Positions 27,690 through 36,291 of a DNA stretch of 36,291 nucleotides are shown piece by piece. Numbering within the stretch: the first letter of the stretch is position 1; each line of letters starts with the position of its first letter. The stretch is taken from the NCBI GenBank assembly GCA_014885115.2, contig WKLE02002128.1:23733-60023 (forward strand), read 5' to 3'. Source of the stretch: Asterionellopsis glacialis. Its lineage: Eukaryota; Bacillariophyta; Plagiogrammaphyceae; Rhaphoneidales; Asterionellopsidaceae. The translations under genes and the position numbers were made by a program. The notes beneath the pieces were generated by a model that saw nothing but the letters and a program-made list of their open reading frames with translations, had not been told where the DNA came from and did not search any database.

Positions 27690-29033
27690 ATGCCAGCTGA
27701 AAAGGTGTCAAAGGAACCTGCACAAGTTGTTATTGCAGGTGCAGGTATTGTAGGTCTGGTTCTTGCTCTTGCTCTGAAAAAGCATGTGGGTGTTACAGCA
27801 GAGTTGTACGAGAAGGCATCGAAATTTGAGGACGACGTTGGAGCTGGGCTAAGTATGTACGCCAATGGCCTTCGAATCATTCGAGACATATCTCCATCAC
27901 TCTATAATTCAATTCGTGAGAACGGTCATCCATATCTCTACCGAAAATGGATGCGTCATGATGGAGCGGAGGTTGCTGAAGCAAAAGAAACCGCTCTCTC
28001 AAGAAGAAGGTCGGAAAAGGAGGATGACTTGGAGACAATCGGGATTCGTAGGTGGCGCCTTCAAAAAGTCTTGTATGACGCGGTAATTGAGGCCAAAATA
28101 CCAGTTCACTTCGGGAAGAAGATAACATCCATCACAACGAAAGACGACGGCCTCATAGAAATAAAATTTCTTGGTGGAAGTTCACCACGACTTACCGAGG
28201 TACTCTTCGGAGCAGATGGTTCGATGTCTAAAGTCCGAGAAGAGGTTAGTGGAGGGTCTTCAAAGCTTCAGTATACAGGTACGACATGCCTAATGGGAAT
28301 GGCTGATTGGTCGCGCCCAACGCGAGGCATATGCTTCCCCAGCGCATGCACTACAAAGTGCCATGCGTGCTTTTTCCCTGTGAAGGAAAAGGAGCAATGT
28401 TTTCAGTTCCACTTTAATGTTCCTCCGGAAGAAGCGGATGAAGATTCTTGGAGGCCTCTCTCTCCTGAAGAAGCGAAAGAGGAATGCAAAAAGCTCTCAA
28501 AGGTACTCCGAGAGGATGGCTGGGACGAAAAGTTCCTTGCTCCAATCTCTGAGAGCCGTGTTACACACCTTGTTAGAGTTGGTTTCCGCTTACTAGAACC
28601 GCATTTGGATAGATGGGCCTATGGTCGAGTCGTCTTACTTGGTGATGCAGCTCATCCTCCTGTACCTTACTCTGGGCAAGGAGCACAAATGGGTATAGAG
28701 GATGCTGGCGTTCTTGCACTGCTTCTCAAGAATCTTTGCAAGGACGAGAACAATAATTTCAATACAACCAGTTTTGACAAGGCTATGGCAATCTACGAAG
28801 CGATGCGTATACCAAGGACCGTAAAGATTTTAGAAAAATCCAAAGAATTAGGTGCTAAGCAACAGAAGCGTGCGAGCAATAAAGTTTACAATGTGGTCCG
28901 TGAAAATTCAATCAGATTTCAGGTGTTTTTCCATGGAACACTGCCAGCTATGTTTCCTGGACCAACATACGACTATAAGGAACACGTCGCCGAAGTTCTA
29001 CGAAGAGAAACTTGTTTACCGAAAGTTGCTTGA
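27690..29033 (+). CDS. FAD-dependent monooxygenase (aromatic hydroxylase/zeaxanthin-epoxidase-like), 447 aa
   Basis: Single exon. Class A flavoprotein monooxygenase motifs: GAGIVG (residues 17-22, Rossmann GxGxxG), the DG motif at FGADGSMSKVRE (D176-G177, FAD and NADPH contacts), and the GD motif at VVLLGDAAHPPVPYSGQGAQ (G318-D319, riboflavin contact). No transit peptide or membrane segment is seen, so a cytosolic location is likely. The middle region has several cysteines (residues 215-237, ICFPSACTTKCHACFF). Members hydroxylate aromatic acids, or epoxidise carotenoids in the zeaxanthin epoxidase branch, using NAD(P)H and oxygen. The substrate cannot be assigned from motifs. Confidence 0.88.
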   Translation: MPAEKVSKEPAQVVIAGAGIVGLVLALALKKHVGVTAELYEKASKFEDDVGAGLSMYANGLRIIRDISPSLYNSIRENGHPYLYRKWMRHDGAEVAEAKETALSRRRSEKEDDLETIGIRRWRLQKVLYDAVIEAKIPVHFGKKITSITTKDDGLIEIKFLGGSSPRLTEVLFGADGSMSKVREEVSGGSSKLQYTGTTCLMGMADWSRPTRGICFPSACTTKCHACFFPVKEKEQCFQFHFNVPPEEADEDSWRPLSPEEAKEECKKLSKVLREDGWDEKFLAPISESRVTHLVRVGFRLLEPHLDRWAYGRVVLLGDAAHPPVPYSGQGAQMGIEDAGVLALLLKNLCKDENNNFNTTSFDKAMAIYEAMRIPRTVKILEKSKELGAKQQKRASNKVYNVVRENSIRFQVFFHGTLPAMFPGPTYDYKEHVAEVLRRETCLPKVA

Positions 29034-29310
29034 AAGTTTTTCAGGTTTTCTAATTACAACATACATACAATAAATTAAAGTTTAGAATGATTTTCAATCG
29101 ATCTAATGAATAATCTATAAACGTAACACCTGATTCAAGACCTGCACATCAATACGAAGGACTACACTGGGGAAGAAGCTCTAATTTAAATGCCTTTTTT
29201 CTGATCCAATTCAGTAAATGCTAGGAAAGTCGTATTCTAGCAGTTGCCGGTAATTCAATTAGACATATGTACATGAACTTTATTTTTAATTCCATTCCTT
29301 TTTCCAGAAA
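29034..29310. other. Convergent spacer
   Basis: AT-rich 277-bp gap between the 3' ends of the monooxygenase (+) and subtilase (-). No repeat or gene seen. Confidence 0.5.
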
Positions 29311-31559
29311 TCATCCACAACGATTATTTCGCTTACAATTATTACTACAGCAATCACTATCAGAGGTGCAAACAAAGTTCCTTTTGCCAAGTCCAAGGCA
29401 GCCTCCCCCAGAGCTTTTATCGGTTTCCCCTGTCGTCTGAACAACCATACATGTATTTTTATTCCATTGGCAAAAAGAAGAACTGTCGCACTCATCTTTG
29501 CTCAGACGTGTGTAGCTTGCGCATATGTCTTCAACCGATGGTGACTGAGGTGCTGATGTTAGTTCAGGTGTCGGATCAGGTGCAAGCTCAGGTGCTGGCT
29601 CAGGTGCTGGCTCAGGTGAAGGTGAAGGTGAAGGTGCAGGTGAAGGTGCAGGCGAAGGTGCAGGTGAAGGTGCAGGTGAAGGTGCAGGCGAAGGTGCAGG
29701 CGAAGGTGCAGGCGAAGGTGCAGGCGAAGGTGCAGGTGAAGGTGCAGGTGCAGGTGAAGGTTGTTGAGCTATGCAGCCTGCTGCATCAAGAGCCTTCCTT
29801 GCGTTGACAATGCCCGAACCCAACAGGCGTGTATCCGAATATTGTTCAACGTTGTCAACAATCAAATTAAACTTATCGGTCATTGACAAAGTCGAATTGC
29901 ACGATGCCAAAAGTCCTACAATACCCGAGACTATTGCACAAGAAAAACTTGTACCCTTATCAATCTTCGTATAGTGATGACTATCATCTGGGTCATCTGG
30001 GTACCGATAAGTACTCAAAAGATTAGTGCCTGGAGCTGATACATCAACCCAGGGACCATGATTTGAAAAAGATGCACCCTTACCTAATCTATCTGTAGCC
30101 CCTACGTTTAGTACTCCTGCCTTTCCGTTGAGATAGTCAGGGGTGTTTGAATTGCTATTACCAGCACTTTTAACAATCATTATATCCTGTGCTAGTAAAT
30201 AATCGGATATTACATCAACTCCGCCATTACTCCCAGTAGCCCAAGCAGCATTAATAGCTGCAATATTGTGCCCGGCTTTTTTCATTTCAGCTACGTAAAG
30301 CATTGCCTCAGAAGCCCAGTCAGACCGAACCATACCCATTATTTGGCCATTACGATTCAATCTAAATCCAATGCGCAGTGGTAGAATCTTTACACCACTG
30401 GTAGGTGCAAAACCTCCGGCAACACCAGCAACACGGTCACCATTATTTGTCATCGCACCTTTGATGAAGAGCAACACAAAAAAAGAAAAAGGTAAGAACC
30501 CTGTGCTTGAACAGCTTAAAAGTATTCCTCGGCACTGAAGCTACAAATCGAACGGGCAACGCGCATTTGATACCCTCTTTCTTCGAATGTATTATTCCTA
30601 CCTATTAAACCACCAATAAATGTACCATGACCAACACCATCATCAGGGTCGTTATCTTCTCCAGAACAATCCTGGTCTACACATTCCCACCCGTCAGGTA
30701 AAGTAAGAGCGTCGGCTACAAAATCCCATCCAATCGCATCATCGACGAATCCATTATTATCATCATCGATCCCGTTTCCTGGTATCTCGTGCTTATTTAC
30801 AAATACGTTTCCCCTACTTGCATCATCTAGGATGTTATCCGGACGCAGTGATTCTTCGCCGATATCAACATGGAAGTAGCGCATTCCAGAATCCAAAACC
30901 GCTATGATAACGTCGGAACTTCCTGTTTCCAAATCCCAAGCAGCTTCGGCATCGATCCCATATTCATCATATAAATGCCACTGACTGTAGTCATATACGG
31001 GAGAATCTTTGTAATGTGGATCATTTGGAACAGCATGGGTCCTAAACATTTCGATTTTCTCAACACGATCTACCTCGGGCAGGAGTTTGAGTTCGTTAAT
31101 GGCGTCGTCAATATTTTGTCCTTTCCGCAGCTTTGCCTTGAATTGCCTGCTGAAGTCAGGCAAAGAGGAGTCGCCGCTTGTGCTGCCCGTACAGTCAGTT
31201 TCTTCGCAGAGTGCCACTCCCTTGAATTGGAAATCGAATCTTTCGACACCAGCTCGTTCCAAGACCTCTTGGACGTGTGATGGCACTTTAGTCATAGCTT
31301 TATCATTAGCACGAGCTTGAAATTCTTCTGCTAAACTTCGTCTTGCTTCATTATTGAAAGTTGGGTCATTGAAGTGAACAATGAATTCATTTGTCACATA
31401 TCCGAGAAAGTCTCCGTCACCTTCGTCGTCACTCATGTGGTCACCGTCGTTGTCCAATATGAAATAATCAGGATCTTGTCCAAGCCGACGAGCTAAAGAT
31501 GATGTCCAGAAAATCGACAGAATCGTACCACAAAGTATACGTTTGGAGCAATACATCAT
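29311..31559 (-). CDS. Secreted subtilisin-like serine protease (S8) with PSPA linker and Cys-rich tail, 701 aa
   Basis: Exon 1 is 31559-30602 and exon 2 is 30458-29311; intron 30601-30459 (143 bp, GTAGG donor, TCAAAG acceptor) splits a Gly codon and rebuilds HGTFIGGLIGGAMTNNGDRVAG. N-terminal signal peptide (MMYCSKRILCGTILSIF) precedes an acidic propeptide-like region. The triad is complete: D223 (AVLDSGM), H311 (GVGHGTF), S490 (KGTSFSCA), with oxyanion N420 (SAGNSNSN). An acidic Asp/Asn-rich segment (about 262-275, GIDDDNNGFVDD) may bind calcium. After the catalytic domain a Pro-Ser-Pro-Ala repeat linker (about residues 555-615) leads to a Cys-rich tail (CTSDSDCCSNNCKRNNRC) like small disulfide modules. 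It probably acts extracellularly. A decayed relative lies near 25 kb. Confidence 0.9.
29590..29760 (-). repeat. Tandem repeat encoding the Pro-Ser-Pro-Ala linker
   Basis: Imperfect 12-bp units built from GGTGCAGGTGAA and GGCGAAGGTGCA (plus-strand reading) repeat through the subtilase linker. On minus they encode SPAPSPAP-type repeats. Such microsatellite coding repeats change copy number readily, so linker length may vary between alleles. Confidence 0.85.
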
Positions 31560-31864
31560 ATTGAAAGTACTGGGGCTTTATGAGTCATTACTTGAAATTG
31601 CAAGTCTTTTCCTTTTCACCAGAAATCGAAACAAAGAACGAGCCTCAGTTGTTGCACGCACGGTTGAGGTTGTGATAACAGAGTGCTTCTTTCACAACGG
31701 GACAAAATCACAGGGGTAAAAATATTAAAAATCGACGTTCAATAAATAATTTTCCGCTTCGTGGCACATTTAAGCCACAAACCGGAAGGTGTACATAAAT
31801 CTTCTGAATCCAAATAATCTCTGAAAGTGTACATAAATTGCAAGATCGGACATGATAGATGATG

Positions 31865-31960
31865 GTAGTACCGGTAGTGCCAGGTAATTCCCGCGGGTCC
31901 GTCCTACCGTACGTACCAAATCCTCTCACCATGGAATTCTCATGCAGGTACGCCGGTACT
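31865..31960. repeat. GTAC/CCGG-rich block
   Basis: Words such as GTACCGGTAG, CCTACCGTACGTACC and GGTACGCCGGTACTC cluster here. It is shorter and less regular than the block that follows. Confidence 0.5.
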
Positions 31961-32049
31961 CGAATTGAAAAGGGGTTAATTGTAAGGAATACATAATGGG
32001 AGTTTCTATTAAATATGATTACTGTGGTCTAATTATTCGGGATTGATAA

Positions 32050-32345
32050 GCCTTACCTGGTACGGTACCAGGTAGGTCCTACAGGTACCAGGTACCTCTG
32101 GTACGATACCATGTAGTCCTAGAGTACCTTACCAGGTAGGTCCTTAGGTCCTACCTGTACCTGGTACCATTAGGAACTACCTGGGTAACTGGTACCTGTA
32201 AGGACTAGAGTCCTACCAGGTACCTGGTACCTGTACCATGGTACAGGTAGGGTACATTACTTGGTATAACCTACTGTGACATAGGACAAATACCTAGTCC
32301 TAAATAGAGTACCTGATACCAAACTTCCATGTAGCAGGTACTCTC
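32050..32345. repeat. Densest GTAC/GGTACC palindromic block
   Basis: I count about 16 GTAC tetramers in roughly 300 bp, against about one expected. The block includes a perfect 22-bp palindrome at 32228-32249 (centre GTACCATGGTAC) and a 10-bp inverted repeat around one base at 32054-32074 (TACCTGGTAC arms). Interspersed TAGGTCCTA and GTCCTAC words also occur in the 27-kb block. No coding potential and no recognised transposon ends. Confidence 0.8.
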
Positions 32346-33042
32346 TACTAGGACCTAGGTCGTGCTCTTGACTAAAAAGCCAAAATTGGTTCGCTTCACA
32401 GCAAGTTGAAAAAGTTGCGCCACAACTTTATTTACGCTCCCCATCTTTTTTTCTCCTCGAATTCAATTCTCCACGCTTTTTTTCGCTACATATTTTTAAT
32501 TTTTCTTTATCCCAACACTCTAAAACTGATCTTTTATCTTATTGATTCTGGTGTATTGTGCCCATATTATGCTAGAAAAAGTATTTGTAGCTCACTGTGT
32601 TCTGAAATTTAAGATGAGCCACTGGTTTGCATAGTAAGCATCATCTTTCATTTCGCCAAAAAAAGATTGTTTCTCAACTTCTGTGCCAAATTCACTTTTT
32701 TTTTGGATGGAGAATTGAATAATGCATTATACCATGTATGAAAATGACATATATTTATGTGTGTCAAATGCCTCCATATGTCGAACACCTCCACCCTCCA
32801 GACTTTTTGAAGTATGTATTGGTATGTGCCTGCTTTCTATTACTCAAAAAGATTGTGTGAAAACTACCTCGACTACTCATACTACTAGTACCAATCAATG
32901 TTTCTACCTTCTGTTGGAGTGTTTGCTTGTTTGAGGACTGTCTTTCTATATTGTCAATCACTGTTGTGCAAATTTTAATCCAAACCTGACATTGCAGAAA
33001 CTCTGTCCTGTGCATGCAGCCTGGAGAATGGTTCAATAGTAA

Positions 33043-33370
33043 CACACACTCTTAAACCTTGGTCAAGCAGCAATTTTTCAGTTGGACTTACAAGCATTAT
33101 GTACCTCGCAGCACAAAACATCATTGATGGGACAGCAACTGTCGGTGACTTGGTATTGGTAAATGGATTACTCTTTCAACAACATAGTGTTCCACTGAAC
33201 TTTATTGGATCGGTATGTCGTGAGGTCCGACAGGCACTTATTGATATGGAAGCGATGTTTACATCTCAGAAACAAAGCCAGCTATTGTAGAAAAATATAA
33301 TGTCCAAACGTTTGATACAGACAAGATGGGCACCGAACTTGTATTTAAAGACATCAACTTTGCTTTTGGC
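33043..33370 (+). pseudogene. ATM1: ATM1/ABCB7-type ABC transporter remnant, part 1 (membrane domain end)
   Basis: Translation gives [51 protein letters not shown] and [14 protein letters not shown], which is the last transmembrane section of mitochondrial ATM1/ABCB7-type half transporters. Lesions: an extra codon in LLFQ(QH)SVPL and a one-base loss near 33268-33273 (an A-run in CAGAAACAAAGCC) that brings a stop. In the shifted frame similarity resumes as TKPAIVEKY and ELVFKDINFAFG, the link to the nucleotide-binding domain, and stops just before the expected Walker A. Intact relatives export a sulfur/glutathione compound from mitochondria for cytosolic Fe-S assembly. This copy cannot make a transporter. 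Confidence 0.85.
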
Positions 33371-33427
33371 ATCACAATTATTTTTTGTTTGCTGCTGGTC
33401 CAATGGTTAAAACCCTTGGACTTCATT

Positions 33428-33973
33428 TCAGACTGTCGAAAAGTAATGAAAAAAATCATTGATGGTTTGCTCACTATATCCCGCAGCCACCATCTTCATC
33501 CGCACTGCCCCCTCAGGAAGTCCAACGTTGAGCATTTTTTGGTACTTTACAACCTCTATCTTACCCTTGTCACCGTCGTCGTCGTTCTCGTTCTCGGGTG
33601 CCACTGCACGACTGGCTCCATCAGTGAAGAAATTGTCGATTGTTCTGGGGTTGATACCATCTGCCACCATGCGTTGTTTTACTGCTGCAGGGTTGATTTT
33701 CTGCTTTAACATCCGAGTGTATCGCTCAAAGCTTTTTGATCGGCAGCTATAAGAGGTTTCGTTATCCTCACTTTCGCCATTATTACCCCTGCCGCCGCTG
33801 CTCAGAGGTTGCCGGCAAATAGGACATGCGTAGTTCCCAGCTTTGATGCTATCGTGGAGGCACTCCGAGTGGATTTGATGGCCACATGGATTACGATAGA
33901 TCCGTTCGTCATCATTACTGGTGTCAAATTGTTCCAGGCATATCGAACAACCTTCCTTGTACACTTCCTCCAT
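33428..33973 (-). CDS. Small RING-H2 protein with two C-terminal repeat motifs, 181 aa
   Basis: Start at 33973 (AAAATGGAGGAAG); upstream in-frame sequence has no ATG. The RING-H2 is complete: C9, C12, C30, H32, H35, C38, C50, C53, so ubiquitin ligase activity is plausible. Two related 32-residue motifs follow at 85-116 (RYTRMLKQKINPAAVKQRMV) and 144-175 (KYQKMLNVGLPEGAVRMKMV), both ending in a TIDNFF/TINDFF turn. They resemble the LPEGAVRxKM helical motif found in CCDC53-like and formin-associated proteins. An acidic spacer separates them. A pyrimidine tract ending TTTCAG at about 33999-34008, just upstream on minus, could be the acceptor of a 5' UTR intron. The gene sits in opposite orientation between two ABC transporter remnants. 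Confidence 0.8.
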   Translation of the reverse strand: MEEVYKEGCSICLEQFDTSNDDERIYRNPCGHQIHSECLHDSIKAGNYACPICRQPLSSGGRGNNGESEDNETSYSCRSKSFERYTRMLKQKINPAAVKQRMVADGINPRTIDNFFTDGASRAVAPENENDDDGDKGKIEVVKYQKMLNVGLPEGAVRMKMVAAGYSEQTINDFFHYFSTV

Positions 33974-34564
33974 TTTGCATATGTAGACCACCGAGAACTG
34001 AAATAAAAAAATAATGAACAACGGATGTGATTAGTAAGAAGCTCTACGAGGACCGTCCTGGAGATAATCTGGGCCATCTACCGGTATGATAGCCAGCTGT
34101 ACTTCTTCCACTAAGCCAGGTGGAAAATTGGGCCAGACGGATTGTCCCTCTTTTCTTGACAGCATCCACTAGGTCCTACCACTACTTGCACTAGAGGACT
34201 AGAGCTAGGACTACTTTCGGCTAGGACCTCTAGATAAAGCTAACGTAGTATGCTGCCGTTCGTGCCTACGGCGAAAACGTCACCACTAAGAACTTTCCGG
34301 CCGAGATCCACTCAAAGTGTGTGCCCAAAAAAGGAGTTTTACTACGAAAGAATTCATCTATGATTACAGCCCTCTCTCCCCTGTACCTGTTACCAGGTAT
34401 TGCCGCAGGACTTGTAGTGCGTCTACGTGGAAATATCGGACAGTAGGGGTGTTCTTCTTTTTGTCTCTGGTGGGCGGGCTCCTAAGTAATTTCCATGATG
34501 ACGTCCCAAAACACCCCCCAACGTTCTGTCCTTGTAAAAATTGGGATCCCACGTATATAAATTA
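33974..34564. other. Intergenic region between RING gene and ABC remnant 2
   Basis: No supported gene. A CTAG-rich block lies at 34165-34240. A VLPQD reading at about 34397 could be a Q-loop trace of the missing ABC nucleotide-binding domain, but it is too short to call. The plus frame 34317-34565 is not recognised. Confidence 0.45.
34165..34240. repeat. CTAG/TAGGTCCTA-rich block
   Basis: Repeats of CTAGAGGACTAG, CTAGGACTAC and CTAGGACCTC within 75 bp. The vocabulary combines the CTAG blocks (1.6 and 25.3 kb) with the TAGGTCCTAC words of the 27- and 32-kb GTAC blocks. Confidence 0.5.
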
Positions 34565-34779
34565 ACTATGATCATTGCTCATCGATAAAGTAAAATCCAA
34601 GATTGTGATGAAATCATTGTGTTGCACAAAGGGATAGTGTCGCTGAACGAGGAACACACCAGCAATTACTTGAATTTGATGGTCGTTACAACGGCCTTCT
34701 AACAATGGAACAGCAGCAAGCAGAACATGAAGAGGAGGAACGGAATGAAGAGGGAAACAATAAAAAAAAGAGTAAATAA
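34565..34779 (+). pseudogene. ATM1: ATM1/ABCB7-type ABC transporter remnant, part 2 (C-terminal end)
   Basis: In frame from 34565: TMIIAHR, then TAA (34586-34588) where homologs have Leu, then SKIQDCDEIIVLHKG. This is the H-loop and following strand of an ABC nucleotide-binding domain. A frame change near 34624-34640 follows; in the new frame it reads AERGTHQQLLEFDGRY, NGLLTMEQQQAEHEEEE and a Lys-rich end with TAA at 34777. The piece fits the C-terminus of the same transporter as the remnant at 33043-33370. Walker A, Q-loop and signature motif are missing between them, so this is a dead copy. Confidence 0.85.
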
Positions 34780-34867
34780 TTATAGGCTTGACAAAAATCG
34801 TTGGTCTAGTTCTTTAGAGTTCATATATAATTTCTAGAGTCTCATTGACTAAAAAGTTTCATAACAG

Positions 34868-34940
34868 ATTTTTTTAAATTGATGTACACCTTCGTTGAGC
34901 TGCGTCTCCAGGAGATAGCTAAATTGAGGAATTACTCAAG
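34868..34940 (+). pseudogene. Decayed LRR exon
   Basis: A 73-bp segment bounded by AACAG and GTAAAA splice-like ends. It reads as a damaged leucine-rich repeat ending EIAKLRN. Intact LRR exons downstream are exactly 72 bp, so the extra base is consistent with a frame-breaking insertion. Low complexity on its left (T-run) also suggests decay. Confidence 0.5.
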
Positions 34941-35089
34941 GTAAAAAAACAAGTAATGTCAGTTATTCTGTATTAAGTACATGGAATGATGCGATACAAC
35001 AAAGATGAAATGGCATATTCTGCGTCGAGTGATTAAAATTGAGGGCACTTTAGTAATAGGTATAAATGTGTCATTTTCTAGTTTGCAAG

Positions 35090-35182
35090 TATGTACAATA
35101 CATTTTCGAATAGTTCCTTTGAATAGTTCCTTCTGTAACACTGGTACTCTCCCAAAATGCCTTTATATGATGGAAAACTTGG
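35090..35182 (+). pseudogene. Decayed LRR exon with 13-bp duplication
   Basis: It ends in NTGTLPKCLYMMENLG followed by a GTACGT donor, matching the second half of the intact LRR exons downstream. The first half is disrupted: GAATAGTTCCTTT (35108-35120) is repeated as GAATAGTTCCTTC (35121-35133). Its start is uncertain because no acceptor gives a 72-bp unit. Confidence 0.55.
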
Positions 35183-35314
35183 GTACGTACGAATCAAGTA
35201 TACGAGTTTAATATCTGTGTATCAAATGGGAATCAATGATTTTCAAATTGTATTTACCTTCTAATAAGCAATGTCATGATATTTTTGTTTTCTTGTAAAA
35301 CAAAACTGTTATAG

Positions 35315-36291
35315 AATATTTAGATCTTGCTTCTAACAGCATCCGTGGGTCACTTCCAAAAAAGCTTTCCATGATGAGTAATTTGGGTAAGTTCCGAAGC
35401 AATGCATTTATTCGATATGATGAATCATATGAGTGACTGGATCCTGACACGTGGAATTGAACACTTTTCTTTTTTGTCAATGCAGAGCTGTTGTCTCTTT
35501 CTAGAAATGATATCACTGGTACTCTTCCAGAAGATATTTACTTGATGGAAAGCTTAGGTATGTCTGTGTTGACATCGTGATCAACAAAAGCACAATGCAG
35601 TTGTTTCTTTGATTTGTCATTAGTTACTGCAAATTTCGTGGTTTTGTGAATAATCAAGAACTTACTTTTTCGGAATGCCAACTTAATCAAGCTACATTTG
35701 GAATTGCTTGTGGATGTAGCAATCCCATTGCTTTGGAAAGTAATGCAGCAAGTTGTAGAGCTTGTGGCGGAACCGATATACCTCGTTTTCCATTGAAAGC
35801 GTCATTAGGAGATGTCACGTGCCTCGACTCGGAGTATTATGTAAATAATATTGGATTTCCTTGCGACGAAACCACAGAAGGTGGTCAATGGCGATCTGAT
35901 TGTTGCGTAGAAGCTTGTTCAAAAACTAATCCATGCAATGAAGGGTATTTTTGTACTTTTGAAAACAAAGGCCAAGATGGAGTTTATGAATTCTGTGGAG
36001 TACCTGATGAAATATCATCTACTTCTTCTTCATCGGAATCAAATACCAAAGGGAATGTTGATTGTGTCAAGTCGTGTGTTGATAATTTGGAATGTAGTCC
36101 AGATTTATCTTCCATTCGTATTGATATCACCACGGTAGCATTTTTATCTGAAATATCATGGACCTTTCAAGATGAATCCAGCGGGGAGACTATTACAGAG
36201 GGGGGTAATGATTATTCTGCTGATTCGGAACTAACATTTTACAGTGAGACATTTGTTAGTCAAGAATGTGTCGCAAATGATTCTTGTCTTC
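35315..36291 (+). CDS. LRR-containing Cys-rich protein, 3' part, runs off the window
   Basis: Three exons in one frame: 35315-35386 and 35486-35557 (both exactly 72 bp, phase 1, each one complete LRR: EYLDLASNSIRGSLPKKL and ELLSLSRNDITGTLPEDI) and a long exon to the window end. The frame of the long exon is open from 35613. Its acceptor is unclear: the weak site AATCAAG|AA (exon from 35659) keeps the frame, while the stronger TCATTAG site at 35622 would break it. The long exon is Cys-rich (IACGCSNPIAL, SCRACGGTD, SDCCVEACSK, NPCNEGYFC), with a Ser-rich linker (EISSTSSSSESN), suggesting an extracellular or lumenal protein. Upstream repeats are decayed, so the gene may be truncated or a pseudogene. 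No start codon found. Confidence 0.6.

Larger units (their letters stand above)
31560..33042. other. Large intergenic region with palindromic blocks
   Basis: About 1.5 kb between the subtilase start (-) and the first ABC transporter remnant (+). It holds GTAC-rich blocks at 31865-31960 and 32050-32345, then T-rich sequence from 32400 to 32720. Short frames (32406-32612 and 32722-32934) have no recognisable features. Confidence 0.55.

Noticed and set aside
29451..29807. Plus-strand open frame rich in VQVKVQAKV repeats
   Set aside because: It is the antisense reading of the minisatellite encoding the subtilase PSPA linker; no independent support.
32722..32934. 70-codon plus-strand frame before the ABC remnant, considered as an upstream transporter exon
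   Set aside because: No similarity to ATM1/ABCB7 membrane helices and Thr/Cys-rich composition unlike them.
34390..34415. VLPQD reading that could be the Q-loop of the missing ABC nucleotide-binding domain
   Set aside because: Only five residues match, the frame closes immediately, and flanking sequence shows no ABC similarity.

Overview
The window looks like nuclear DNA of a stramenopile alga, most likely a pennate diatom. The evidence is short spliceosomal introns (83 to 143 bp, one of 250 bp) with clean GTAAG-type donors, compact intergenic spaces, and a plastid-type presequence with an Ala-Phe junction on the rubredoxin protein. Diatom-style ankyrin, LRR and Cys-rich secreted proteins point the same way. 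The species is inferred from style only; no marker gene fixes it.

From 1 to about 24.7 kb the window is dense and housekeeping-like: an ankyrin protein (-), a plastid rubredoxin membrane protein (-), a BRE1-type RING E3 (+), a cysteine synthase (-), an Hsp110 chaperone (+), a membrane-anchored SGNH/GDSL-like protein (-), acetylornithine deacetylase (+), a GPI-anchor-like Cys-rich protein (-), an SDR (+), a metallophosphoesterase (-), a second SDR with a signal peptide (+), a COG0523/CobW GTPase (-) and a DXD glycosyltransferase (+). The last twelve of these alternate strictly in strand, giving convergent 3' ends (gaps 18 to 321 bp) and shared divergent promoter regions (about 430 to 1160 bp).

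From 24.7 kb to the end the window is looser and carries gene debris. A decayed fragment of a subtilisin-like protease (about 24920-25150) is a relative of the intact subtilase at 29311-31559. Between them lie a DcpS-type decapping enzyme (+) and an FAD monooxygenase (+). A mitochondrial ATM1/ABCB7-type ABC transporter survives only as two broken pieces (33043-33370 and 34565-34779) that flank a small RING-H2 gene on the opposite strand. The right end holds an LRR gene built from one 72-bp phase-1 exon per repeat, with decayed repeats upstream and a long Cys-rich exon running off the window.

Several intergenic spaces (1.2, 23.5, 27.2-27.5, 31.9, 32.05-32.35 and 34.2 kb) carry GTAC- or CTAG-rich, strongly palindromic blocks that coding features do not explain. 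No tRNA, rRNA, CRISPR array or complete transposon was recognised. No multi-gene system with a shared new function was evident. The most unusual items are the split ABC pseudogene with its embedded RING gene, the palindromic blocks, the post-stop open extension of the SGNH gene, and an intron in BRE1 that could be retained in frame.
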